Shown here: in pieces, positions 1-9,693 of the stretch
Layout of the letters: each line of letters opens with the position of its first letter
How positions within the stretch are numbered: the stretch's first letter is position 1
From: Planctomycetota bacterium
GTDB taxonomy: Bacteria > Planctomycetota > B15-G4 > SIAN01
Direction: 5' to 3'
DNA length: 64,000 nt
NCBI GenBank assembly: GCA_028289345.1
Contig: JANQQL010000024.1
Span: forward strand, 119,257 to 183,256
Position numbers and translations under genes: made by a program
The notes under the pieces: model-generated
What the model was told of the DNA's origin: nothing
Database searches by the model: none
Seen by the model: only the letters and a program-made list of their open reading frames with translations

Positions 1-1833
1 CAGGGTCTTCGGCTCCTCGTCGCGCTTCTTCTTCTTTCGCGTCTTCTCGACGTTTGGATCACGACTGTCGATGAGGTACCGGTCGACAGACTCGATCGAG
101 AGGTCGGTGTGATCCGTGGTGTAGAACCAACCGCGCCAGAACCAGTCGAGGTCCACGGCGGACGCATCTTCCATGGTGCGGAACAGGTCGGAAGGCTCGG
201 GTCGGCGGAACTTCCACCGGTTGGAGTACTCCTTGAAGGCGAAGTCAAAGAGTTCGCGGCCCATGACAGTTTCGCGCAGGATGTTCAAGGCGGTCGCTGG
301 CTTGGCGTAGGCATTCGAACCGGACTGCAGGATCGACTCGGAGTTGGTCATGATCGGCACCGAGTAGCTGTCGGTCATGTAGTCGACGATCTTCTTCGGT
401 TCTCCTCGCCAGGAGGGGTAGTCCTCTTCCCACTCTTGCTCGGCGAGATACTGAACGAAGGTGTTCAAGCCCTCGTCCATCCAGGTCCACTGGCGTTCGT
501 CGGAGTTGACGATCATCGGGAACCAGTTGTGGCCGACCTCGTGAATGATGACGGAGATGAGGCCGTACTTGGCTCGCTTGCTGTACGTCCCGTCCTCTTC
601 CGGACGCGGCCCGTTGAAGCAGATCATCGGGTACTCCATCCCTCCGACGGGCCCGTTGACCGAAATCGCGACGGGATAGGGGTAGGGGAAGGTGAACCGT
701 GAGTACACGTCGATGGTGTGGATGATGGAGTGGGTGGAGTAGCGGCTCCACAATGGGTCGCCTTCCTTGGGGAAGAAAGACATGCAGAGGACGCCGTCCT
801 TGTCCGGATTCTCGCCCTCGATCTTGTGGTACTTCGCATCCCAGATGAACTTGCGGGAGGTGGCGAAGGCAAAGTCGCGCACGTTGTCGGCATGGAACAC
901 CCAGGTCTTCTTTTCCGTGGACTGGGTCTTCTCGTTCTCGAGGGCCTCGTCGGGAGTGACCACGTAGATAGGTTCTTTGGCGCTCTTCGCTTGTTCGAGT
1001 CGATCTCTTTGGACAGGACTCAAGACCTCGTCCGGGTTCTGCAGCACTCCGGTCGCCGCGACCACGTGGTCGTCCGGAACGGTGATGGCGACCTGGTAAT
1101 CCCCGAACTCGAGAGTGAACTCGCCCCGGCCAAGGAACTGTTTGTTCTGCCAACCATTGACGTCGGTGTAAGCCGCCATGCGCGGGAACCAGTGGGCAAG
1201 TTCGTACAGGCAGTTGCCGTCGTCCTCGAAGAACTCGTAGCCCGTGCGCGCCCCCACCTCCTTCGAGTGGTTGATCGCGTAGTTCCAGTCGATCGAAAAA
1301 CGAACCGCATCGCTCGGCCGCAACGGCTGCGGCAGATCGATCCGCATCATGGTGTCCACGATCGTGTGGGGCAGCGGGTTTCCCTCGGCATCTCGCACCG
1401 CGGTGATGGACGCGCTACCGTCGAACTGTGGACGTGCAAGCATCCGTCGCATCGAACGATAGGTCTGCTCTTCGTCCAGATCCGGCGCCCAGGAACTCAG
1501 CGCCGAATGCGACTGCGGCGACAGGATGTTGGCGTCAACCTGGACCCACAGGTACTTCAGCTCGTCCGGGGAATGGTTGGTGTAGCGGATGGTTTCGGAG
1601 CCGGTGAGATGTTGCTTGTCGTCGTCGATCTCGACGTCGATGACGTAGTCCGCGCGCTGTTGCCAGTAGGCATGACCCGGCGCACCGGATGCGGTCCGGT
1701 AGATGTTGGGCGTCGGGAGAATCTCGTCGAGCTGACGGAACTTGTCCGGCCGGTCCTCACGCTCACCACCCAGGGCAACCCCCAGAACGAGAACCGCGAG
1801 GAAAACGACACGAGTCGAGGCGCGAAAAGGCAT
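1..1833 (-). CDS. Secreted M1-family metallopeptidase (aminopeptidase N-like), C-terminus cut by window edge
   Basis: 611 codons are visible and the frame is still open at base 1, so the C-terminus lies outside. The ATG at 1833 is followed by a signal peptide (MPFRASTRVVFLAVLVLGVA, residues 1-20), so the enzyme is exported. The zinc motif HEVGH is at residues 431-435 (bases 529-543), followed by the downstream Glu in W-M-D-E-G. The M1 exopeptidase motif appears as G-G-M-E-Y around residue 396, where the usual form is GAMEN/GGMEN. The N-terminal beta domain carries the typical text around 'NHSPDEL'. Such enzymes remove N-terminal residues from peptides outside the cytoplasm. It is divergent from the alcohol dehydrogenase gene, with 282 bp between them. 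The family call is firm; the substrate is unknown. Confidence 0.9.
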   Translation of the reverse strand, partial: MPFRASTRVVFLAVLVLGVALGGEREDRPDKFRQLDEILPTPNIYRTASGAPGHAYWQQRADYVIDVEIDDDKQHLTGSETIRYTNHSPDELKYLWVQVDANILSPQSHSALSSWAPDLDEEQTYRSMRRMLARPQFDGSASITAVRDAEGNPLPHTIVDTMMRIDLPQPLRPSDAVRFSIDWNYAINHSKEVGARTGYEFFEDDGNCLYELAHWFPRMAAYTDVNGWQNKQFLGRGEFTLEFGDYQVAITVPDDHVVAATGVLQNPDEVLSPVQRDRLEQAKSAKEPIYVVTPDEALENEKTQSTEKKTWVFHADNVRDFAFATSRKFIWDAKYHKIEGENPDKDGVLCMSFFPKEGDPLWSRYSTHSIIHTIDVYSRFTFPYPYPVAISVNGPVGGMEYPMICFNGPRPEEDGTYSKRAKYGLISVIIHEVGHNWFPMIVNSDERQWTWMDEGLNTFVQYLAEQEWEEDYPSWRGEPKKIVDYMTDSYSVPIMTNSESILQSGSNAYAKPATALNILRETVMGRELFDFAFKEYSNRWKFRRPEPSDLFRTMEDASAVDLDWFWRGWFYTTDHTDLSIESVDRYLIDSRDPNVEKTRKKKKRDEEPKTL

Positions 1834-2115
1834 GCGGAAACTCCATTGCGGAGAAAAGGACACCGGCAGGCTACCACCTGTCGAACCGGTCGTGTTCGGC
1901 CGGCTGAGGTCGCGCGTGTGCCGCACGCCTCCCAGGGGATCGACACTGAGCGCGGGAAAGTTCTCTATGGTGTGCCGGCCCCACGGACGATGCCACCGAC
2001 GCACCCCGCTGGTCGTCACTGCCGCACCCGGGGGAAAGCGACGCCTCTCGACGTCGCAAACTCTTCTCGGCGCCACCGCGACCGCCACGAACTCTTGTAC
2101 GACGGAGCCTCGAAC
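1834..2115. other. Divergent intergenic region
   Basis: This gap separates the start codons of the M1 peptidase (minus) and the iron alcohol dehydrogenase (plus) and must hold both promoters. I see no clear sigma70 hexamers or palindromes. The long plus-strand reading frame that runs through it is a by-product of high-GC sequence. Confidence 0.4.
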
Positions 2116-3261
2116 ATGCTCGGATTCCGGATGCCGACGCGGGTGGAGATTCGCCCGGGATGCCTTGCGGACCTACCGCAGGTCGCGCGGGAGCTGAACG
2201 CCTCGAGTTCGCTCCTGGTCATGGATCCCGGCCTCGCCGCCACGCCCTGGCCCGAACGAGTTCGCCGTGCATTGGGCGATGCGTCGATTCGCGTGGAGGT
2301 GTTCGATCAGGTCGAAGCCAATCCACGCACCACGACAGCAGAGAAGATCGCCGGACAAATCACGGACGCGGGCCTCGACCTGGTGATTGGACTCGGAGGA
2401 GGGAGTTCCCTCGATGCAGCCAAGGCCGGCGCCATGTTGGCGACCAATCCGGGTCGCCCTGTCGGTGAACTTGCGGGGAAGGAGTTGTACGAACACGCGC
2501 CCAAGCCATTGATCGCCGTGCCAACCACTTGTGGCACCGGGTCCGAGGTGACTTGGGTTTCAGTCCTGAGTGACACCGAGAATCGGACCAAGATCAGCGT
2601 CAAGGGCGATTCGATGTTCCCCAACCAGGCGCTGGTCGACGCCGATCTGATCCGAACGCTCCCGGCGAACCTGGTCACGTGGACCGGGCTCGACGCCATG
2701 ACTCACGCAATCGAGGCGACGACCTGCTCGGTCGGGAACCCGGTTTCCGATGCACTGGCGGAATCGGCGATTGCCCTTCTGTTCGAGTACCTGCCGCGCG
2801 CTGCTCAGGACGTCGAGAACGACCACGAAGCACGCGCCGAGGTGATGCGAGCTGCGACCATCGCCGGACTGGCCTTTGGCAACGCGGACGTGGCCGGGGT
2901 CCACTGCCTGTCGGAGTCCCTGGGCGGCATGTTCGATGTTCCGCATGGACTCGCCAACGCGATCCTGCTCACGCCCGTGTTGCGTCACCACGGCACTCAC
3001 GTCGAATCACGACTGGCTGCGCTTGCCTCGCGCGTTCACGGCGACGCCAGGGAAGTCCCGGAGAACGAACGAGCGGAAGCGTTTCTGACCCGTCTCCAAG
3101 GTTTGGTGACGACGCTCGAAGTCCCTTCCTTCCACTCGTTCGACATCGGTCCCGAACACTACGACGCGATCGCCGCCGCCGCCGTGGCCAATGGCTCCAA
3201 TGACTCGAATCCACAACCGATGGCGGAGACCAACTATCTCGAAATCTTGCGAGGACTTTGA
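2116..3261 (+). CDS. Iron-containing alcohol dehydrogenase
   Basis: This is a 381-residue group III (iron-dependent) alcohol dehydrogenase that uses NAD(P) to interconvert alcohols and aldehydes in the cytoplasm. The nucleotide-binding loop G-L-G-G-G-S-S-L-D-A-A-K lies near residue 95. The four metal ligands are all present: Asp193 and His197 in D-A-M-T-H-A-I-E-A, His263 in G-V-H-C and His277 in V-P-H-G-L. The last three have the same numbers as in E. coli FucO. I chose the ATG at 2116 because upstream codons in this frame are antisense to the M1 peptidase and look non-coding, and the protein then has the usual family length. No neighbour suggests a pathway, so the substrate is open. Confidence 0.92.
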   Translation: MLGFRMPTRVEIRPGCLADLPQVARELNASSSLLVMDPGLAATPWPERVRRALGDASIRVEVFDQVEANPRTTTAEKIAGQITDAGLDLVIGLGGGSSLDAAKAGAMLATNPGRPVGELAGKELYEHAPKPLIAVPTTCGTGSEVTWVSVLSDTENRTKISVKGDSMFPNQALVDADLIRTLPANLVTWTGLDAMTHAIEATTCSVGNPVSDALAESAIALLFEYLPRAAQDVENDHEARAEVMRAATIAGLAFGNADVAGVHCLSESLGGMFDVPHGLANAILLTPVLRHHGTHVESRLAALASRVHGDAREVPENERAEAFLTRLQGLVTTLEVPSFHSFDIGPEHYDAIAAAAVANGSNDSNPQPMAETNYLEILRGL

Positions 3262-3398
3262 GGTCCTTGTTCCGCATGGGCGCGGCCCCAAGATCGACGG
3301 TTCCCTCGGGTGTGTCGCAAGAAGCCTCGCACAAGCCCGTTTTCCCACTGAGTTCTGCCATACTGGCCGTCCCCCTCTCCCAGAAAGGCACATCCTTC

Positions 3399-5618
3399 AT
3401 GACGCCCCGATCCCTCCTCCCCCTCCCGATCTGCGCCGCTCTCGTTTCCCTGACAACCCCCACCGCGTTGGCCGCTTCCACCGACGGCGCCGACTGGCCT
3501 CAATGGCGAGGCCCGGACCGCACCGGGATTTCGGCCGAATCCATGTGGAGCGCAGAAGGTAAGGCCACCCCGCTGTGGACGAAGGATTTGGGCCTGGGGC
3601 ATTCTTCCTTCGCCGTGGCCGACGGTCGGGTCTACACCCTCGGTTACGACGCGGAAGAGAAGCTGGACTCCGTCTATTGCTTCAACGCCGAGACGGGCGA
3701 GGAAGTCTGGCGTCACCGGTATGGAGCCGAGATCTGGGACGTCGCCCATGACGGCGGAGCCTTGACGACGCCGACGGTGGTGGACGGTTTGGTGTACACC
3801 TCCAATCGAGAAGCGAAGGTTTTCTGCTTTGAGGGAGACTCGGGCGAGATCATCTGGTCCCGCGACCTTCGCGAGGATCTCGAGCTGGAGCCGCCGACTT
3901 GGGGATTCTCAGCATCTCCGCTGGCGGTGAACGGACTGATCGTCTTGAACATGGACCGCGTCATTGCCCTGGATCCGAGCACGGGAGAACAGGTTTGGAT
4001 CTCGGAGAAGGGATACGGGAAGGCCTACTCGACGCCGACGCCGTTTGCCCTCGAGGAAACGGACTACTTGGCGGTGCTGAGCGGGTCGGGCCTCGCGCTG
4101 TTGCTGACGGAAGATGGCACGGAGACCGACTTCTTTGGTTGGTCCAAGGACCCGGAGATCTATCCCATGTCTCCGGTGGTCATCGATGACCGTCTGTTCA
4201 TCTCCGCGGGTTATGACCGCGGCTGTGCGATGCTGCGAGTGAAGGATGGGAAACTCACGGAGCTGTGGTCCAGCCGCGTCATGCGCAACAAGATGTCGGG
4301 CGCGGTGCTGTTCAAGGATCACTTGTTCGGTTTCGACGAATCGATCCTGAAATGCATCGACCTGGATGGCAACGAGCGCTGGCGGGTGCGAGGGATGGGA
4401 ACCGGCTCGATGACCATTGCCGGCGAGCGACTCGTCATTCTGGATGGGCGCGGTCACATCATCGTGGGCGAAGCCGATCCGGAGAAGTACACCGAGCTGT
4501 CCCGTCAGTCGGTGTTTGAAGACGGCACGAGCTGGTCCACTCCGATCCTGAGCCATGGCCGGGTGTACTGCCGCACCAGCTTGGGGGCCATGGCCTGCCT
4601 CGACTACCGTGGCACGGGAACGGTCGCCCAGGGCACGCAGGACACCGCCAAGGAGATTCCCTCCGCCGAGTCCATCGTTGCTCGCCACATCGCAACGGTG
4701 AAGGGCCAGCAGGCTCTGGACCAGGTCCGGTCCCTCACCATGAGTGGGACCAGTCAGAGTCTGATCAACACGGTTCGCTCAGGGGCGATCAACCTGTCCT
4801 GGGATGCCAAGGAAGGCTTCTCTTGGAAGGACGAAACCGGGTTCGACTTCGGGTTCAATACGGACTGTGCCTGGAGGATGACCCCGCGCTCGGCACCGAC
4901 GGTTCTGAAAGACGAAGACCAGAAAGTGATGCATCGGGCCGGTGACCTGCAGCGCCTGTTCGACCCGTCCCTCGGCTTTTCTTCCATGGAAACCGTCGAT
5001 GCTACGGTGATCGAAGGCCGCGATTGCTACTCGGTTCGTGCCACGACCCCCGACGGCGCGGAGCGAACGCTGTACTTCGAGATCGATTCCGGGTTGTTCG
5101 CTGGACACGAAGGAGAAGGCCTGTCGCTGTGGACTCTTTCCGAGTACCAGGACTTCGGCGGGGTGATGCTCCCCACCCACTGGTCCATCTTCGAACCGGT
5201 CAAGGGGGAGCGAGCTTCGGCGGTGTTCGAGACGGCCTCGATCAATCCTTCCCCAGACGTTGCACGATTCGCGACGCCGGACAAGATCAAGCCGTTCCTG
5301 CGAACTCCCGAAGAAATCGAGCGGGACAACGTCCGCCTGAAGCAACTGCACGCCGCCATGATCGGCGAATGGCGCTCCGAGGACGGCGAGGATGACCGCG
5401 TCATGGGCTTTCAGGTGGACGAAGGGTTCTTCCTTTTCGTCCGTCCGGAACGAGATCCCACCTACCTCAGCGAACCCGACGAAGAAGGGCGCGTGTGCAT
5501 GCTCGAAGCCACCTACGTCACCTTCACCCCAGAGAAGAACGAGCAGGGGATTGTCGAGGCCATCGTCATTCGCGTGGGTGAGGACGTCCGGGACCGGTTG
5601 ATTCGGGTGGAGTCTTGA
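3399..5618 (+). CDS. Secreted PQQ-like beta-propeller protein with C-terminal LolA-like domain
   Basis: 739 residues from the ATG at 3399, which is followed by a clean signal peptide ending near A-L-A-A. An upstream in-frame ATG at 3258 would bury that signal peptide. The motif D-W-P-Q-W-R-G-P starts at residue 32; it opens many planctomycete PQQ/WD-like propellers. Repeats of the type 'A-x-D-x-x-T-G-E-x-x-W' follow to about residue 420. From about residue 425 a second domain begins, with E-S-I-V-A-R-H-I-A and V-R-S-L-T-M-S-G-T, which resembles LolA-like lipoprotein-carrier folds; a short C-terminal module follows. The role is unknown, probably a periplasmic or surface scaffold rather than a quinoprotein dehydrogenase. 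It is convergent with the next gene. Confidence 0.8.
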   Translation: MTPRSLLPLPICAALVSLTTPTALAASTDGADWPQWRGPDRTGISAESMWSAEGKATPLWTKDLGLGHSSFAVADGRVYTLGYDAEEKLDSVYCFNAETGEEVWRHRYGAEIWDVAHDGGALTTPTVVDGLVYTSNREAKVFCFEGDSGEIIWSRDLREDLELEPPTWGFSASPLAVNGLIVLNMDRVIALDPSTGEQVWISEKGYGKAYSTPTPFALEETDYLAVLSGSGLALLLTEDGTETDFFGWSKDPEIYPMSPVVIDDRLFISAGYDRGCAMLRVKDGKLTELWSSRVMRNKMSGAVLFKDHLFGFDESILKCIDLDGNERWRVRGMGTGSMTIAGERLVILDGRGHIIVGEADPEKYTELSRQSVFEDGTSWSTPILSHGRVYCRTSLGAMACLDYRGTGTVAQGTQDTAKEIPSAESIVARHIATVKGQQALDQVRSLTMSGTSQSLINTVRSGAINLSWDAKEGFSWKDETGFDFGFNTDCAWRMTPRSAPTVLKDEDQKVMHRAGDLQRLFDPSLGFSSMETVDATVIEGRDCYSVRATTPDGAERTLYFEIDSGLFAGHEGEGLSLWTLSEYQDFGGVMLPTHWSIFEPVKGERASAVFETASINPSPDVARFATPDKIKPFLRTPEEIERDNVRLKQLHAAMIGEWRSEDGEDDRVMGFQVDEGFFLFVRPERDPTYLSEPDEEGRVCMLEATYVTFTPEKNEQGIVEAIVIRVGEDVRDRLIRVES

Positions 5619-5767
5619 CTGACCGGCGCGATGCCAATTCCCAAGGTTGAATCATTCCCCTTGGCCGGCGGAAACTTCCCGCCCCAAGCGGAATCAGGAC
5701 GGCGTGTGTTGCGCGTCGGGTCGATGGAAGCGAGTTCCGTGGACCCGACGCTTCGTCGACCCACGAG

Positions 5768-6925
5768 TCAAGGCACCACCAGCGTCGCCGGATCCGTGAC
5801 CAGCACTCGACCGCTGAGCGTGAAGGTGACATCCGAAACGTCGATGCTTACCGCCGACAGTCCACCCGGCACCACTCCCGGCTGATCCCAACGGCCCTCC
5901 GCGTCCAGCGGATGACCCATCAGAATCGCCCAAGTAAGCACCCCATTCACCCCGGTGACGACGAAGAATCCCCGACGCGATGGCTGAGCTCCCCGAACGC
6001 TCAACGTGAACGGATCGTGGGGGAGATAACTGGGCGCGTCCAAGCGAACTTGAACCTCGGACCCTTCGTGGACAGCGATCGATGCAAGCTGGGACTGGCC
6101 CGCTACTTGTTGGGTGACGAGAGTGCCAGGGTTGGTCAAGCTGGTGAACGCGAGGTCGGCTCCGGTGGCGAAATAGACGCGGTCGAGGTAGGCGCTCACT
6201 GCCAACGCCCGGTCTCTGAGAGGCACGGGGCTGGCAAAGAACAATTGGCTCGTACCGCTTCCATCGGAGGGACGCCGGTAGATGTTGTCGCCCTCGATCC
6301 AGTAAAGCATGCCGCCGGATCGGTCGAGAGCCGTGGCTTGGGCCTGGGTCGGTGTGGTGAAGAGGTTCTGGAGGCCACTGCCGTCCCGGTTGCCGCATCG
6401 CCATCCCTGGTACCAGATGTCATACCAGTAGATTCTGCCGGCAACCGAATCCACGTGGATGGACCGCGGCGCGATCGCGGGAGTCATGTCTCCGGTCGAA
6501 ACCACGACCTGAGCGTTGGACCCATCCATGTCGCAGTAGCCGAAACGCGCACTGTTGTTGCTGTACCAGTAGATCCGTCCGCCGGCCAGGTCGAGGGACA
6601 CGGACTGGGGCGAGAAGGCGAACGGCGGATTGGACAGGATGGTCCGGCGATCTGTCCCGTTGTAGTTCACCCGTTCGATGGTGCCTTGATACGCGTAGTA
6701 GATCTGGCACTCCACCGGATCAACGTCCATCCCTTGGTAGGCGAACCCTCCCAGCCCCTTGGGGACCACCGTCAGAGAATCCAGACCGTTGTGGTTCGAG
6801 GATCCCACCCCCGGAGTCGAACCGATGGTGTCGGTGTAAAACAGGCGACCCTGGCCTTGAGCCAAAGGAACGACCAACAAAGAGAGGAACGACGCCAGGC
6901 AGAGGAGATTTCGGGAACGGTCCAC
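5768..6925 (-). CDS. Secreted YWTD (LDL-receptor class B type) beta-propeller protein
   Basis: 385 residues with an N-terminal signal peptide (SFLSLLVVPLAQGQG). It has several repeats of the type 'G-R-I-Y-W-Y', 'M-L-Y-W-I' and 'R-V-Y-F-A', each preceded by an Asp-rich turn and 'D-G-S-x', which is the signature of a YWTD/LDLR-B six-bladed propeller. The last 90 or so residues form a separate beta-rich domain (V-Q-V-R-L-D-A-P onward) with a G-V-V-P-G-G-L segment. No catalytic motif is visible; a binding role outside the cell is likely. It stands alone: 289 bp upstream it is separated from the next minus-strand gene by a strong hairpin. Confidence 0.72.
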   Translation of the reverse strand: MDRSRNLLCLASFLSLLVVPLAQGQGRLFYTDTIGSTPGVGSSNHNGLDSLTVVPKGLGGFAYQGMDVDPVECQIYYAYQGTIERVNYNGTDRRTILSNPPFAFSPQSVSLDLAGGRIYWYSNNSARFGYCDMDGSNAQVVVSTGDMTPAIAPRSIHVDSVAGRIYWYDIWYQGWRCGNRDGSGLQNLFTTPTQAQATALDRSGGMLYWIEGDNIYRRPSDGSGTSQLFFASPVPLRDRALAVSAYLDRVYFATGADLAFTSLTNPGTLVTQQVAGQSQLASIAVHEGSEVQVRLDAPSYLPHDPFTLSVRGAQPSRRGFFVVTGVNGVLTWAILMGHPLDAEGRWDQPGVVPGGLSAVSIDVSDVTFTLSGRVLVTDPATLVVP

Positions 6926-7117
6926 GACGGGCTCCTTGGCAGAGGAGAGGCAAACGGGCGCGGAGCCGCGCCTACTCTCTGCAACACCGTCCGCGGTATC
7001 GCGTTACACGAAAAATTGCCGATTCTCGTCCGACCACCCCAAGGACAACCCCTTCGGCTCGAGAGAGGGATTGCGCGAGTGAGGCATCGCTGGCGCCGAA
7101 AGACGCCCACGACCCGG

Positions 7118-7147
7118 GTCCCGGGCGCCGAAGGCGGCGCCCGGGAC
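7118..7147 (-). terminator. Perfect 12-bp stem hairpin, probable terminator
   Basis: Bases 7118-7129 (gtcccgggcgcc) pair exactly with 7136-7147 (ggcgcccgggac), with a 6-base loop. It lies 68 bp beyond the stop codon of the minus-strand gene 7215-8306. No T-run follows on either strand, so if it terminates transcription it does not look like a textbook intrinsic terminator. Confidence 0.5.
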
Positions 7148-7214
7148 ATCGACATGACGTTCGATTCCTGAGAGATTTTTACTCGTCCTCCGGGCGGTGA
7201 GATCTCTTACCCGA

Positions 7215-8306
7215 TCAGGAGTCCTGAACGACTTCCCATTGGACAGCTTCTTCAATCGTCGTCGAGTCATCGAGCTGGATCGTGACGACAAGTTCATGTT
7301 GGCCATGGCCGAGAGATCGTCCAAGGAGCCCCGGACAGCGAAACGAATGACCTCCCCCGGGGAGTGACCCGATACTGTTCTGCGCGCAAGCCAGGAACAG
7401 GTTCGTCACGTCCTCGCCATCGAGCGTCACAGTGCCACCAACAATTCCAAACGGAGGCGGGACATTCCCCTCGACGAGGAAGCCCACATCGAACTGAAAA
7501 GAGCTTGCCACCTTTCCCGAAGCAGGAAAGATCGAGAGCGTCAGCACCTCTTGTGGCGGCTCTAGCGACATGCTGAGTCGATAGACACCCGTCTTGTCGA
7601 CACGACTTCTAGCTAACAACGTGTAGACACCGTTTCGCCGGATGATCCGGTCAATGGATCCGCTCGCAGGGAGCTCGACCGCGCGCCCAAGATCGTCGTA
7701 TAGTTCGAGCCTTGGGTCCAGAGCCCCTGATTCCGTGGTCATTTGCAACTGAAGCCGCTCTCCCTCCGCGACTAGGAGTTCGTAGGAATCAACCTCTCCA
7801 CAAGAATTCATGGTGACCAGCAGCTCGTCCCCAGGAAGAAGAGGCGTCGTTCGACCGGGGTTGTTGGTGCGTTGAAGAAAGATGGAGTAGGTCCCCCTGC
7901 CCGCGTTGTTTGCGTCACGAATGACAATTTCGTAGAGACCGTCACTTGGAAGTACCTCTTCCCCGACACGCGTCCGAAGTCGATTGGAAGCGTTGTTGTT
8001 CTCCAACGGAGTGCAGTTTACTGCTAGAATGCTGCCATCAGGACCTCGAAGCTCAACACATTGATCGAAGCAGAAACAGGCTGATCCACATACGCCGCCA
8101 AAGTCACTGCATTCTGTGACATTGATGACGATGCGATCCCCGATCAAACCCTCGAACGTAAAGACATCGGTTTCTCGACAATTCAGGCTCGTAAGGATGT
8201 TGTCACCGGGCTGAATTGTTGGAGTGCCGAGGGCGCCTCTGGCGTGAGTCGCGGCAACAATGAAAAACATAGCAGTGACAAGAAACGGATTGGGTCGTGC
8301 CCCCAT
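7215..8306 (-). CDS. Secreted protein with two PPC-like beta domains
   Basis: 363 residues with a signal peptide (FLVTAMFFIVAATHARGALG). Two tandem segments have the feel of bacterial pre-peptidase C-terminal (PPC) domains: residues roughly 30-150 (I-Q-P-G-D-N-I..., D-V-F-T-F-E-G, G-L-Y-E-I-V-I-R-D) and 155-255 (L-P-G-D-E-L-L-V, D-S-Y-E-L-L-V, G-V-Y-T-L-L). A short Cys-rich patch (C-G-S-A-C-F-C-F-D-Q-C) in the first domain may form disulfides. The final 110 residues are an unrecognised beta-rich domain. There is no protease domain, so the PPC-like modules are probably structural or binding. The family assignment rests on pattern, not on a search. Confidence 0.68.
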   Translation of the reverse strand: MGARPNPFLVTAMFFIVAATHARGALGTPTIQPGDNILTSLNCRETDVFTFEGLIGDRIVINVTECSDFGGVCGSACFCFDQCVELRGPDGSILAVNCTPLENNNASNRLRTRVGEEVLPSDGLYEIVIRDANNAGRGTYSIFLQRTNNPGRTTPLLPGDELLVTMNSCGEVDSYELLVAEGERLQLQMTTESGALDPRLELYDDLGRAVELPASGSIDRIIRRNGVYTLLARSRVDKTGVYRLSMSLEPPQEVLTLSIFPASGKVASSFQFDVGFLVEGNVPPPFGIVGGTVTLDGEDVTNLFLACAQNSIGSLPGGGHSFRCPGLLGRSLGHGQHELVVTIQLDDSTTIEEAVQWEVVQDS

Positions 8307-8476
8307 GAGGCCTCCTTGTGGTCGGGTCGCCGCTCGTCACGAGGGGCCCCACCCCCCGTGATCGCAAGAATCGAGATACCGTTGGCCGAGATCGGCCTTG
8401 CTCATGACATCAGCTTGTCAAATCTCGGAAAGGGATGCGGACGAGCTCTGCGGACTTCCGCAGGAAGGGGTTGACG

Positions 8477-9580
8477 ATGGCGGTCGTGCGAATGAATGAG
8501 CTCTTGAATGCCCTCGTGAACGAAAAAGGAGAACCGTTTGTGGTCGGCGCCGTGCATGACGTAATTCAGCGTCGGGCGGCTGAGCTCAAGGTGCCGAACA
8601 AGGTGGACCGGTACCTTGGAGAGCACAAGGCTCGAGGCCTCACCCGCGACAGCGTCTCATTCAAGACCGGGGCCATCAAATCGCGAACCAAGCTGATCCT
8701 TGCCTTGAGGGCGATGCAGATCACGGTCGAGGATCTGTTTCAGTTCGATCCGCGACGTCCCCCGTGGGACCTGGTGGGCGACAACGAGACCGTCGCGGTT
8801 GTTCTCGGCGGAAAGTTCGTCGAGATTCCTGGATCATCCTCGATGCAGCACCAATCTGTCGGGGCCCGAGATGCAGAAGCCATCCCGCTGATCGAGAAGA
8901 TCGTCAGTCAGCACTTGCAAGTCGAAGCGAAGGTGCGCCTCTTTCCCGTGTCCCCGAACATGACTCCTCTGGATGCCGAGAACCTCCTGCAGAAACTGTC
9001 CGAGCATCCAGAGATCGGAGTCATTGTGGTCCTTGGCTCGGAGCTAGTAAATCCGCTCGCCGCTCCCATCGCGCGCCGAATCCTTCGCTCTCCGTCCCAG
9101 GACTTGCCGTACAGGTTTCGCTGGTCCTTCGACCCTCCGATTTCCGAACCACACCTCTCGGAGACGACCCCGTGCCTCCCGGACCAAGAAGGAATTCACT
9201 TCCGACGCCCTCCGGGGTTCTTTCTTCGGCGAGTCCGTGACGAGAACATCCTGAAGGCTTCTCACCAAGGCACTTTCGGGCCATTCGCCGATTGCGGGTT
9301 GCTGGCAATCACTCCAGCCGAAGAAAAGTTGATGATTCTCTGCGCTGGCCATGGTGGCTGTGGAACGCTGGCGACAGTCCTTGCACTCTCGGAGATCAAC
9401 TACATCGAGCGCCGACTCCTCGAGGCCTTTGAGGATGGAGTTCCGAACGAGCTGGAAGGAGTCTTCTGCGAACCTGTCTGGGTGAAGCGGACCAAGGAAA
9501 CCGAAGAACCGATCGACGATCTAACATTCGATCGTACATTTGGGGTGGGCTGGGGGTTCCACTGGGACGAAGAGGTGTAG
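8477..9580 (+). CDS. Uncharacterised cytosolic protein: helical, possibly DNA-binding N-terminus plus Rossmann-like sensor domain
   Basis: 367 residues, with no signal peptide and no membrane segment. The ATG at 8477 has a good ribosome-binding site (aggaagggg) just upstream; an in-frame ATG at 8435 is less likely. Residues 1-90 are helical and could form an atypical helix-turn-helix. The rest alternates strands and helices: V-A-V-V-L-G-G, then G-V-I-V-V-L-G-S-E-L-V-N-P, P-Y-R-F-R-W-S-F, D-C-G-L-L-A-I-T-P and L-M-I-L-C-A-G-H-G-G-C-G-T. I recall similar 'GS.x.x.N' and 'AG.x.G.GT' signatures in bacterial proteins pairing a helix-turn-helix with a putative ligand-binding domain, but I cannot name the family with certainty. 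It is divergent from the PPC-like gene and convergent with the FkbM gene. Confidence 0.7.
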   Translation: MAVVRMNELLNALVNEKGEPFVVGAVHDVIQRRAAELKVPNKVDRYLGEHKARGLTRDSVSFKTGAIKSRTKLILALRAMQITVEDLFQFDPRRPPWDLVGDNETVAVVLGGKFVEIPGSSSMQHQSVGARDAEAIPLIEKIVSQHLQVEAKVRLFPVSPNMTPLDAENLLQKLSEHPEIGVIVVLGSELVNPLAAPIARRILRSPSQDLPYRFRWSFDPPISEPHLSETTPCLPDQEGIHFRRPPGFFLRRVRDENILKASHQGTFGPFADCGLLAITPAEEKLMILCAGHGGCGTLATVLALSEINYIERRLLEAFEDGVPNELEGVFCEPVWVKRTKETEEPIDDLTFDRTFGVGWGFHWDEEV

Positions 9581-9693
9581 CAGAAAGTTCTGTCCAACTC
9601 GGGTCACCTCGATGGCCTGATCAGATCCCGACTCGAGGACTGCGAACATTCTGCACAGGAAGATCGCCTGTGAAAACTGATTCAGCCCTGAGA

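Noticed and set aside
718..2115. Long plus-strand reading frame in front of the alcohol dehydrogenase
   Set aside because: It is antisense to the M1 peptidase, which has clear motifs; the upstream residues look like translation noise.
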